Part shown: in pieces, positions 41,765-48,106 of the stretch | Position numbering within the stretch: the first letter of the stretch is position 1 | Layout of the letters: each line of letters opens with the position of its first letter | From: Gammaproteobacteria bacterium | Lineage (GTDB): Bacteria > Pseudomonadota > Gammaproteobacteria > Pseudomonadales > Azotimanducaceae | Assembly (NCBI GenBank): GCA_009837725.1 | Contig: VXSY01000120.1 | Location: 1 to 48,106 of the forward strand | Direction of reading: 5' to 3' | Length of the DNA stretch: 48,106 nucleotides | Notes under the pieces: generated by a model | Database searches by the model: none | What the model was told of the DNA's origin: nothing | What the model saw: only the letters and a program-made list of their open reading frames with translations | Position numbers and translations under genes: made by a program

Positions 41765-42634
41765 ATGAAGTTCGGATTGCGCTACTGCAACACGGGCCGC
41801 TATGTCGATGGCGCGGCGGCGGTGGAACTCGTGCAGGCGGCGGAGGAGGCGGGGTTCGAATCTGCCTGGACTGTCGAGCACACGGTGGTGCCGGAGGGTT
41901 ACGAGTCCGCCTATCCATATTCGGAAGACGGCAAGATGGCCGGCGGGGCGCACGATTTTCCGCTGCCCGATCCGCTCGTGTGGATGGCCTACGTGGGTGG
42001 GCAGACAAGCCGCATGAAGCTCGGCACCGGCATCCTGATCCTGCCGCAACACAACCCGGTCATCACCGCCAAGCAGGTGGCGACGCTGGATCGCATGACC
42101 GGCGGCCGCGTGCTGCTCGGCATTGGCGTCGGCTGGCTCCGGGAGGAGTTCGATGTCATCGGCGCACAGTTCGACGAACGGGCTGCCCGCACCGACGAAT
42201 ACGTGGCGGCGATGCGCGCCCTTTGGGGGCAGGAACGTCCTTCCTTCGCGGGAGAATTCGTGCGGTTCGACGGTGCCTACTGCCGACCGCAACCGCTCGA
42301 TGGGCAGGTGCCGATCATTGTCGGCGGCCACTCGAAGGCGGCGGCGCGTCGCGCCGGACGGCTTGGCGACGGCTTTTTCCCCGCCCGCGGCGCATCGCCG
42401 GAGCTGATTGCGCTGGCGCGGGAGACCGCCGAGGCGGCTGGGCGGGATCCGGCCCAGCTCGAAGTCACGGTGAGCTGCCCAGAAGACTTGGACGAACTAA
42501 AGGCGCTCAGCAACTTAGGCGTCGATCGGGTGTTGGTGCCGGTGACGCCCACCTTCGGGATGCCAGCGGCGGCACGCGACCCGGAGGCCGTGCTCGGCTG
42601 GCGCGGCAGGATCGAGGATCACGCCGATGTCTGA
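41765..42634 (+). CDS. LLM-class (F420/FMN-type) flavin-dependent oxidoreductase
   Basis: 289 residues. Luciferase-like TIM barrel: FGLRYCNTGRY, FESAWTVEHTVVPEGYES, KLGTGILILPQHNPVITAKQ, GRVLLGIGVGWLREEFDVIGA, PIIVGGHSKAAARRAGRLGDGF. This arrangement (GIGVGWLREEF, VGGHS..AARRAGR.GDG) is that of the LLM family often called F420-dependent, but it may use FMN. GGGGGATGGG precedes the ATG. It overlaps the next gene by 8 nt. Confidence 0.9.
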   Translation: MKFGLRYCNTGRYVDGAAAVELVQAAEEAGFESAWTVEHTVVPEGYESAYPYSEDGKMAGGAHDFPLPDPLVWMAYVGGQTSRMKLGTGILILPQHNPVITAKQVATLDRMTGGRVLLGIGVGWLREEFDVIGAQFDERAARTDEYVAAMRALWGQERPSFAGEFVRFDGAYCRPQPLDGQVPIIVGGHSKAAARRAGRLGDGFFPARGASPELIALARETAEAAGRDPAQLEVTVSCPEDLDELKALSNLGVDRVLVPVTPTFGMPAAARDPEAVLGWRGRIEDHADV

Positions 42635-43364
42635 TGGATATCCTTCCCAAGACGAACTCGACGAGGGTCTTCGGCGCCAGCTTGACGTGCTAGGCGAGCG
42701 CGAGGTGGCCGGCTGGAAGGTGGGACTCACCTCCGGCGGCGCCCGCGACAGCATGGGGCCGGGGTTTCGCCCGTTCGGCTTCATCCTGCCAGAGCGCGTG
42801 TTTCCAAGCGGCGCGAAAATCGAACGCGCCGGACGCGGCCGTCCGTGTCGCGAAAGGCCACGAAGCATCACCACTCCGGGAGTCGAGAACGAGTTCTGTT
42901 TCAGGATGGGTAGGCAGCTCGGCGCCGACGCCACGCGTGACGATGCGATCGAAGCCGTGGAATCCGTTTGCGCCGGGTTCGAACTGAACGAGCGGCGCTT
43001 GGCGGCCGGCGCGACGACGGCGGACCGCCTCGCAGACGATCTCTCGCAATGGGGAATCGTCGTCGGCGAGCCTCGCGTGCTCGATTGGCGCGGCTTTGCC
43101 TTCGCGGACGTGTCCGTGCGTCTCTCCCTCGACGGCGGCGAACTCGAAAACGTCGCCGCAGCAGGCCACATCGACGACCACTTCGACTCCCTCGCGGCCC
43201 TCGCGCGCCAGCTAGCCCGATTCGGCCGAGTCCTCGAACCCGGCAATCGCGTCATCACCGGCTCGTTCGGCAAGCACGCCGTTACCGAAGCCTGCCGCCT
43301 CGACGGCGACTTCGATGCCGGCAAGGCCAAGGGCATCGGCCAAGTGTCCGTGGAGTTTGTTTAA
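42627..43364 (+). CDS. 2-keto-4-pentenoate hydratase / fumarylacetoacetase-fold family protein
   Basis: 245 residues. The N-terminal GWKVGLTSGGARDSM is the MhpD-type substrate loop, and the metal ligands sit in TPGVENEFCFRMG (Glu-x-Glu) plus a downstream Glu in CAGFELNER. The C-terminal ITGSFGKHAV replaces the common TGS... loop. Members hydrate 2-hydroxypentadienoate in meta-cleavage pathways or decarboxylate oxalocrotonate. The ATG overlaps the LLM stop (ATGTCTGA), so both are in one operon for an aromatic or heterocyclic catabolic route. Confidence 0.85.
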   Translation: MSDGYPSQDELDEGLRRQLDVLGEREVAGWKVGLTSGGARDSMGPGFRPFGFILPERVFPSGAKIERAGRGRPCRERPRSITTPGVENEFCFRMGRQLGADATRDDAIEAVESVCAGFELNERRLAAGATTADRLADDLSQWGIVVGEPRVLDWRGFAFADVSVRLSLDGGELENVAAAGHIDDHFDSLAALARQLARFGRVLEPGNRVITGSFGKHAVTEACRLDGDFDAGKAKGIGQVSVEFV

Positions 43365-43474
43365 GTTGGAGGGAAGGCATTCTGCCTTCCCTAGCGCCGA
43401 TAGGCGCTTTTCTTGGCCAATGAGGGTCAGCCCGCCTAATGGCGCGAGGGAAGGCAGAATGCCTTTCCTCCAAC
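43365..43474. mobile_element. 110-bp MITE-like element with embedded terminator
   Basis: 28-bp arms (43365-43392 and 43447-43474), starting GTTGGAGGGAAGGCATTC, are inverted with one mismatch. The arms are themselves partly palindromic (GGAAGGCA...TGCCTTCC). It begins right after the hydratase stop codon and ends ~30 nt before the dehydrogenase ATG. A half copy with the same terminator lies at 46774-46822. Confidence 0.8.
43393..43414 (+). terminator. Rho-independent terminator inside MITE-like element
   Basis: AGCGCC-GATA-GGCGCT followed by TTTTCTT. It lies 29 nt after the hydratase stop, so the element seems to supply transcription termination for the LLM-hydratase operon. Confidence 0.75.
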
Positions 43475-43505
43475 GGCCCCACACTCACCATCCAAGGAGT
43501 TCGCC

Positions 43506-44468
43506 ATGAAGGTAGTTGTCATTCCCGGCCTCACGCTGCGCGAGGTGAGCGACGAAGACGTGGCACGGATTCGCGAGGCCGGGGGCGACGCCGACGTGGT
43601 GGTCACGAACCCCGAGGGCGCCGAGAGCGAAATCGCCGACGCGGATGTGGTGTTTGGCTTCGTTTCCCGCCGCATGTATCTCGGTGCCCAGAACCTGCGC
43701 TGGGTCCACGCCATCTCTTCGGGGGTCGATGCCTTCCTTTACGACGAGTTTCGGGACGGCAACGTGGTGCTCACGAGCGAGAAGGGCCTCGTCGGCGACC
43801 ATTTGGCGGACACCGGCTTTGGCCTGCTGCTCATGCTCACGCGCCAGTTGGCCGCGGCGCTGCGCTACGGCCCGGATTCCTGGAACCACCGCCCCGAGAT
43901 GCGCTATCAGGAAGTGGAGCTCACCGGCAGCACGATGGGCATCTTCGGCTTCGGCGGCACGGGCCGTGCCATGGCCCGTCGGGCGGCCGCCTTCGGCATG
44001 GACGTGATCGCCATGGACCGCGATCCCGTGGCGCCTTCGCCCGAGGTGGCTGATGTGCAAGGCGAGGGCTACTTCGACGAACTCCTGGCACGCTCGGATG
44101 TGGTGGCCATCTGCACGCCGCTCACCCCGGAAACCCGAGGCAAGTTCGACGCCGCCGCCTTCGCCCGCATGAAGGAAACCGCGTTTCTCGTCAATGTGAC
44201 ACGAGGCGAAGTCATGGTGGAAGAAGACCTCGTGGCCGCCCTGGAGTCCGGCCAGATTCGCGGCGCCGGCCTCGATGTCGTGCCGCGTGAGCCGCTGCCT
44301 GAGGACAGTCGGCTTTGGTCGCTCCCCAACGTGGTGATGACGCCCCACACCGCCGGTGCGAGTCAGTTCCGCGCCGGCCGCAACATGGAACGATTCCTGC
44401 GCAACCTCGAACGCCTGCGGCGCGGGGAAGAGCTAGAGGGCGTCATCGACAAGCAGCTCGGCTACTGA
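43506..44468 (+). CDS. D-2-hydroxyacid dehydrogenase
   Basis: 320 residues. The NAD(P) domain has FGFGGTGRAMARRAAAFG (GxGxxG at 148-153) ending in AMDRD, where an Asp favours NAD. The catalytic residues are R233 (NVTRGE), E262 (PREPLPED) and H281 (TPHTAG). It reduces 2-keto acids or oxidises D-2-hydroxyacids, acting on a small glyoxylate/hydroxypyruvate-like substrate. AAGGAG lies upstream of the ATG. It is separated from the hydratase by the MITE-like element and terminator and so has its own promoter, perhaps in 43475-43500. Confidence 0.92.
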   Translation: MKVVVIPGLTLREVSDEDVARIREAGGDADVVVTNPEGAESEIADADVVFGFVSRRMYLGAQNLRWVHAISSGVDAFLYDEFRDGNVVLTSEKGLVGDHLADTGFGLLLMLTRQLAAALRYGPDSWNHRPEMRYQEVELTGSTMGIFGFGGTGRAMARRAAAFGMDVIAMDRDPVAPSPEVADVQGEGYFDELLARSDVVAICTPLTPETRGKFDAAAFARMKETAFLVNVTRGEVMVEEDLVAALESGQIRGAGLDVVPREPLPEDSRLWSLPNVVMTPHTAGASQFRAGRNMERFLRNLERLRRGEELEGVIDKQLGY

Positions 44469-44487
44469 CTCCCCTTGCAGGGCCGCG

Positions 44488-46011
44488 CTACCGTACCGGT
44501 AGTTCGATGCGAAACGCCGTACCGGACTCCTGAGGAACATGGCGGATGGTGCCGCCGGCGGTGCCTATGAGCGAGCGGACGATGGGCAGGCCAAGGCCGG
44601 TGCCGCCTTCGTCTCGGCGCGTGGTGAAGAAAGGCTCAAACATCATGCGGGCGTTTGCCGGGGAGACGCCTTGGCCGTCGTCGGTGACGTCCACTCGTGC
44701 TGACGCAGGTGCCACATGCACAGCAATGTGTAGCCTCTTTGCGCCGTGCTGAGCCGCGTTTTCGGCCAGGTTCTGCAGCACCGAGCCGAGCGACTCCGCT
44801 TCCAGAGGCAACGCCGCATCGATCGCACCCTCCCGAGAGAGGTCAAGGCCCGCCAATTGGTCCTCATCTCCTAGCACCTCCGCTACGGTGCAGCGGGGCG
44901 CACGCGCCGGCTGCCGCGGCATGTCCGCCTGCGCTAGCTCCAGCAGGCGACCGGTAAGCCGCGCCAGTCGCTCCACGTCGCTCGAGAGATTGGCAAGAAA
45001 GCGGCTGCGTTCCTCGGGTGCCATCTCGTCGATGTGGTCGGAGAGCACCTCCAAGGCCCCCGACATGGCCGCGATGGGCGTCTTGAACTCGTGGCTCACG
45101 CTGCGCGCCAGGTCTCGGATGTAGCTGTTGCGCCGTTGCAGGCTCTCGGCCATGGCCTCCAGGCTCTCGGCGAGTTGGGCGATCTCCACCGTGCGATACG
45201 GACCCGCATCGAGCTCCGTCGCCTCGCCGCGGGCAATGCGGCCGGCCCCGGCGGCCAGCCGCTGCACTGGCAGGATCACCAGCCGCGACGTGACGATGGC
45301 CGTCGCCACCACCACCACGAGCAGCAACAGCGCCGCCTGCAACAGCAGGTCTCGCTTGTGCTGCAGCGCCTGCAAGATGGTCGCTGGCGTGCGCCAAAGC
45401 AGCACGGCGCCAATCACGCGGTCGTCGAACAGGATCGGGCTCGCGACATACACAAGCAACCCCGCGCTGCGGATGATCGTCGCAACCGCCGAGGCGTCGC
45501 GTTGCCGCAAGCGGCTGGACCACCGCCCCCCAAGCGCCGCCTCGACTTCCTCCACGGCGGCCAGCGACATGCCCACGTCGTCGCCGGTGCTGGCGACCAC
45601 TACCCCTTGCGCATCCACCAAGCGGATTTCCGCTAGCGTTAGGCTGCGCGCCTCGGCGAGTACCGGTTCGATGGCCTTGCCGAGGCTGGAGGCGGCCGGG
45701 GTCGGTGTCGGGCCGGGTGTTCCACCGGGATACGGTTCATGCACCGGCGAGTAGGCCAAGTCCAGTTCCGCAAAGCGTGGCTCGCCACTGGCGAGCTCCC
45801 CGTGCCGGGCCAAGCGTGACTCCACAACCGTCTCGCCATAGCGAGCACGGAACGTGGCGGCGATCAGCCCCGCCTGGGCGATGAGTTCGGACTCCGTCTG
45901 CCGCACCAGCGCGCTCTCGTAGAGTCTAAGCACCTGAATGCCTGCCAGCGGCAGCACCAGCACGAACAGGCTGACAACGAGGATGACCGTCCGCAGGCGG
46001 ACGCGAATCAT
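44488..46011 (-). CDS. Sensor histidine kinase (CreC-like)
   Basis: 507 residues. A first membrane helix (VILVVSLFVLVLPLAG), a periplasmic sensor (~30-220, containing a Pro/Gly-rich insert YPGGTPGPTPTP), a second helix (LLLQAALLLLVVVVATAIV), HAMP (SRLVILPVQRLAAGAGRIARG), and the dimerization domain with H307 in ARSVSHEFKTPIAAMSGALEV. ATPase motifs: NLAENAAQHG, DDGQGV, GGTGLGLPIV. The H box and HAMP resemble CreC; the signal is unknown. It starts inside the stop of the regulator (ATGA). Confidence 0.9.
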   Translation of the reverse strand: MIRVRLRTVILVVSLFVLVLPLAGIQVLRLYESALVRQTESELIAQAGLIAATFRARYGETVVESRLARHGELASGEPRFAELDLAYSPVHEPYPGGTPGPTPTPAASSLGKAIEPVLAEARSLTLAEIRLVDAQGVVVASTGDDVGMSLAAVEEVEAALGGRWSSRLRQRDASAVATIIRSAGLLVYVASPILFDDRVIGAVLLWRTPATILQALQHKRDLLLQAALLLLVVVVATAIVTSRLVILPVQRLAAGAGRIARGEATELDAGPYRTVEIAQLAESLEAMAESLQRRNSYIRDLARSVSHEFKTPIAAMSGALEVLSDHIDEMAPEERSRFLANLSSDVERLARLTGRLLELAQADMPRQPARAPRCTVAEVLGDEDQLAGLDLSREGAIDAALPLEAESLGSVLQNLAENAAQHGAKRLHIAVHVAPASARVDVTDDGQGVSPANARMMFEPFFTTRRDEGGTGLGLPIVRSLIGTAGGTIRHVPQESGTAFRIELPVR

Positions 46012-46685
46012 GGATGTGCGAGCCGAAAGCCCACGCCGTGGACGGTCTGGATGAGGTCTGCTCCCACTTCCCGCAACTTCGCGCGCAGCCGGCGCACGTG
46101 GCTGTCAATGGTGCGGTCGCTGACCACTCGATGGCCCGGATAGGCGCCGCTTGCGAGTTCGTCGCGGTCCAGCACCCTGCCTTGGTGGCGGGCGAGGGTG
46201 GCGAGCAGGCCGAACTCGGTACGCGTGAGCGAGAGTGGTGCGCCGTTGATGGTGGCGGTGCGTTCCGCCAGGTTCATCTGCAACGGCCCGAACTGCACGG
46301 CTTCGGCGGCGGGAGAGGCGAGCGCGTCCTGGCGCCGGAACTGCGCCTTCACCCGCGCCGCTAGCTCGCGTGGTGAGAAGGGCTTGGTGATGTAGTCGTC
46401 GCCCCCCACCTCCAGCCCGACGATGCGGTCGACCTCCGCGTCCTTGGACGAGAGGAAGAGGATCGGCACGTTGCTGTCCGCGCGCAGCGTGCGGCAAACG
46501 TCCCGGCCATCCGCCTCAGGCATGAGGATGTCGAGGATCACGAGATCCGGTGCGTTGCGCTCGAACTCGGTCACCGCCGAGCGACCGTCGCCAGCCTCCA
46601 CGGTCTCGAACCCCTCGCGCCGGAGGGCAAAGCACACGACATCGCGGATGTGCGCGTCGTCGTCCACAACCAGAACCTTGCGCAT
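46008..46685 (-). CDS. OmpR-family response regulator (CreB-like)
   Basis: 225 residues. Receiver: VVDDDAHIRD, phospho-acceptor D52 (VILDILMPEADG), LFLSSKDAE, K101 (YITKPFSPREL). Winged helix: LTRTEFGLLATLARHQGRVLDR and SDRTIDSHVRRLRAKL, ending with the TVHGVGFRLAHP wing. It is co-transcribed with the kinase at 44488-46011, which overlaps it by 4 nt. The ATG at 46685 gives the normal N-terminus. Confidence 0.92.
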   Translation of the reverse strand: MRKVLVVDDDAHIRDVVCFALRREGFETVEAGDGRSAVTEFERNAPDLVILDILMPEADGRDVCRTLRADSNVPILFLSSKDAEVDRIVGLEVGGDDYITKPFSPRELAARVKAQFRRQDALASPAAEAVQFGPLQMNLAERTATINGAPLSLTRTEFGLLATLARHQGRVLDRDELASGAYPGHRVVSDRTIDSHVRRLRAKLREVGADLIQTVHGVGFRLAHP

Positions 46686-46773
46686 GGACGGGAGTGTACA
46701 CGCGCCGACCAACCAGGCACTGCCGCCCCTTGCAGGTTGCGTGCAGTTTGTGAGCAAATACGCAATGGACGGC

Positions 46774-46822
46774 CTTGGAGGGAGGGCACTCTGGCTTCCC
46801 GAAGCGCCGCTAGGCGCTTTTT
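46774..46822 (+). terminator. Half MITE with terminator hairpin in the leader of the coiled-coil gene
   Basis: Sequence related to the left arm of the 43365 element (GGAGGGAGGGCACTCTGG), then AGCGCC-GCTA-GGCGCT-TTTTT (46803-46822). It ends only 12 nt before the AAGGAG of the next gene, so it would act as an attenuator or block read-through. Confidence 0.65.
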
Positions 46823-46845
46823 GGCGGCAAGCGCAAGGAGCGACG

Positions 46846-47139
46846 ATGCTGACGTTCAACATCGATACCGCAGCCGCTGTCGTCCGGCCCGAACGGATCG
46901 GGTTTCCCGCCGAGCCGGCCCGCGAAATCGTCGACATCTTGGCAGAGGCCGACGCCGAACACGTCACGAAGGCCGAAATGCGTATGCTCGAACAGCAAAT
47001 GCAAACGGGGTTCGCCAAAACCGCGGCGATTCTAGCCGAGGGGCAGGCAGAGCAGGCCAAGGCCAACCAGCGACTCACCGGCATCACACTCGGGGGAGTC
47101 GCCGTCGCCACGGCAATCCTCTTGGCCGTGCTTTCCTAA
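46846..47139 (+). CDS. Small tail-anchored coiled-coil protein (unknown function)
   Basis: 97 residues. The N-terminus is acidic and polar; the middle (EIVDILAEADAEHVTKAEMRM, LEQQMQTGFAKTAAILAEG, AEQAKANQRLTG) is an amphipathic coiled coil; the last ~20 residues (ITLGGVAVATAILLAVLS) form one membrane helix at the C-terminus. It resembles the DUF1640/CCDC90-type layout but I cannot assign it. AAGGAG lies 5 nt upstream of the ATG at 46846; upstream in-frame starts lie in the regulator's antisense. Confidence 0.72.
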   Translation: MLTFNIDTAAAVVRPERIGFPAEPAREIVDILAEADAEHVTKAEMRMLEQQMQTGFAKTAAILAEGQAEQAKANQRLTGITLGGVAVATAILLAVLS

Positions 47140-47183
47140 CCCAATATGAAAATAAAAACATTGAGTTGCAAGGGAATCATAAA

Positions 47184-48056
47184 GTGATTTCAAGGTCGCG
47201 CACGGCTTCCATGGACGAGTGGGGACAAGCCCCGCCCTTACGGGTGTCGTCGTCATCCCAAATCGAACCCCGCCACCGAGAGGAATTCCAACGCCACGGC
47301 TTCACCGTCCTAGAATCGGTGATCAACGACTCCGACCTTGCCATGTTGCGCGAAGAATGCGCCAACTTCGTCGCCCGCATGGACGCTCATCTCGACCGCC
47401 TCGGCACCGATGTCTATGGCATCACCCATCGCGGCAGGCGCTACTTCATCAGCCGCCGCTACCGCGACAGCGAACGTCTGCCCGGGTTCATCTTCGGCGA
47501 CCTCATGCGCGAGATCACCACCGCCTTCCTCGGCCCGGACGTGTTCCTCTTCAACGAGCAATGGGTCGTGAAGGGCGCCGCCAGCCCCGACGGCACCGAC
47601 CCCGGCATGAAGTTCGCCTGGCACCAGGACTCCGGCTACGTGAACTTCCGTGACCCCGGCAACACCCACCGACCATACCTCACCTGCTGGTGCGCCTTAG
47701 ACGACGTGAGCACCGAAAACGGCACCATCTCGGTCCTCCCCCACGACAACGTAGGCTCGCGCAACCATGTCTTCTCCCACCGCCGTGAAGATGGCACCAA
47801 CGACCTAATCGGCTACGAAGGCAAAGACCCGGGCGTGGTGATAGAGGCCCCTGCCGGCAGCGTAGCCGTCTTCTCTAGCACCAGCCTCCACCGCAGCTCC
47901 CCCAACACAACCCAAAGCCAACGCCGCGTGTACCTAACGCAGTACAGCGCCGAACCCATCCACTCCACCGATGGCACCAGATGGGGAGATGCGGTTCCCT
48001 TCGTGTCTGACGGTGAGTTCGTGTACGAGGCCGCAGAGGATCGCCGGCGCCGTTAG
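47184..48056 (+). CDS. Phytanoyl-CoA dioxygenase (PhyH) family protein
   Basis: 290 residues if GTG 47184 is the start (AAGGGA 8 nt upstream); ATG 47211 is an alternative without a good ribosome site. PhyH features: HREEFQRHGFTVLESVINDS, iron ligands in FAWHQDSGYV (HxD), LTCWCALDDVSTENGTISVLP and a distal His in SSTSLHRSSPNTTQSQRRVY with the following Arg for 2-oxoglutarate. The 5' region 47140-47183 is strikingly AT-rich compared with the rest and probably holds the promoter. Its stop TAG is the first codon of the 53-bp repeat. The substrate is unknown. Confidence 0.9.
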   Translation: MISRSRTASMDEWGQAPPLRVSSSSQIEPRHREEFQRHGFTVLESVINDSDLAMLREECANFVARMDAHLDRLGTDVYGITHRGRRYFISRRYRDSERLPGFIFGDLMREITTAFLGPDVFLFNEQWVVKGAASPDGTDPGMKFAWHQDSGYVNFRDPGNTHRPYLTCWCALDDVSTENGTISVLPHDNVGSRNHVFSHRREDGTNDLIGYEGKDPGVVIEAPAGSVAVFSSTSLHRSSPNTTQSQRRVYLTQYSAEPIHSTDGTRWGDAVPFVSDGEFVYEAAEDRRRR

Positions 48057-48106
48057 CCGTAGCTGCGAGCGAACGCGAGCACGAAGGCCAGCAGTTCGCG
48101 CCAGCG
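48054..48106. repeat. 53-bp dispersed repeat, inverted copy
   Basis: The 53 nt at the right edge is the exact reverse complement of 41630-41682. A diverged relative is at 7876-7914. Its first three bases are the stop codon of the PhyH gene. Confidence 0.85.

Noticed and set aside
1-48106. tRNA or rRNA genes
   Set aside because: I saw no cloverleaf with a conserved GGTTCGAATCC-type arm or rRNA consensus blocks.

Overview
The window is GC-rich chromosomal DNA with densely packed, mostly operonic genes. A stand-alone type IV pilus PilZ protein, a DUF3450-ExbB-ExbB-ExbD-TonB-TPR cluster, PhoB/PhoR and a CreB/CreC-like pair together suggest an uncultivated, aerobic, heterotrophic gammaproteobacterium. 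Four phytanoyl-CoA dioxygenase (PhyH) family genes, two luciferase-like (LLM) flavin oxidoreductases, a molybdenum hydroxylase and TonB machinery fit a catabolic generalist, perhaps marine or host-associated; that last point is inference only.

Layout. 1-7780 (minus strand): an operon starting with a PhyH dioxygenase, then an Nramp-related membrane protein and a thiamine-diphosphate enzyme whose cofactor loop resembles oxalyl-CoA decarboxylase / 2-hydroxyacyl-CoA lyase. It continues through a DUF4268 protein, a 55-residue PhyH N-terminal remnant and a possible uracil-DNA-glycosylase-fold protein into a PhyH-HEAT fusion that runs off the left edge. 7781-8297 is a repeat-filled gap. 8388-10534: an MFS transporter overlapping an LLM oxidoreductase. 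10542-14504 (minus): pilZ, then a dipeptidyl-peptidase-IV-like protease translationally coupled to a prolidase. 14749-20098: a carboxylesterase and a three-subunit molybdenum hydroxylase in medium-small-large order, closed by a strong terminator.

20145-21551 is an accessory patch with three copies of a ~240-bp MITE-like element. Between copies A and B lies a BrnT/antitoxin module whose toxin is frameshifted and whose promoter carries a perfect palindrome. It is followed by a frameshifted PhyH gene (21649-22594) and a small-protein/nucleotidyltransferase pair. 23542-26548: a DUF6265 lipocalin-like protein, a MoaD-like ubiquitin-fold protein, a PiT-like permease and a ribokinase. 26871-29377 (minus): phoB-phoR-HAD phosphatase, with a PhoR that lacks membrane segments. 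29635-30303: dienelactone hydrolase.

30646-36127 is the TonB energization cluster, with tandem hairpins between exbD and tonB. 36198-38863: ribE, pyrF and glutaryl-CoA dehydrogenase. 38918-41473 (minus): an amidohydrolase and a secreted spondin-domain protein. 41765-44468: an LLM oxidoreductase, a 2-keto-4-pentenoate-hydratase-like protein and a D-2-hydroxyacid dehydrogenase. 44488-46685 (minus): a CreBC-like two-component pair. 46846-48056: a tail-anchored coiled-coil protein and a final PhyH.

The most interesting proposal is that PhyH (2-hydroxylation) plus the adjacent ThDP enzyme (C-C cleavage) form a bacterial alpha-oxidation-like module with its own unusual transporter. The intergenic DNA also carries several dispersed families of palindromic repeats.
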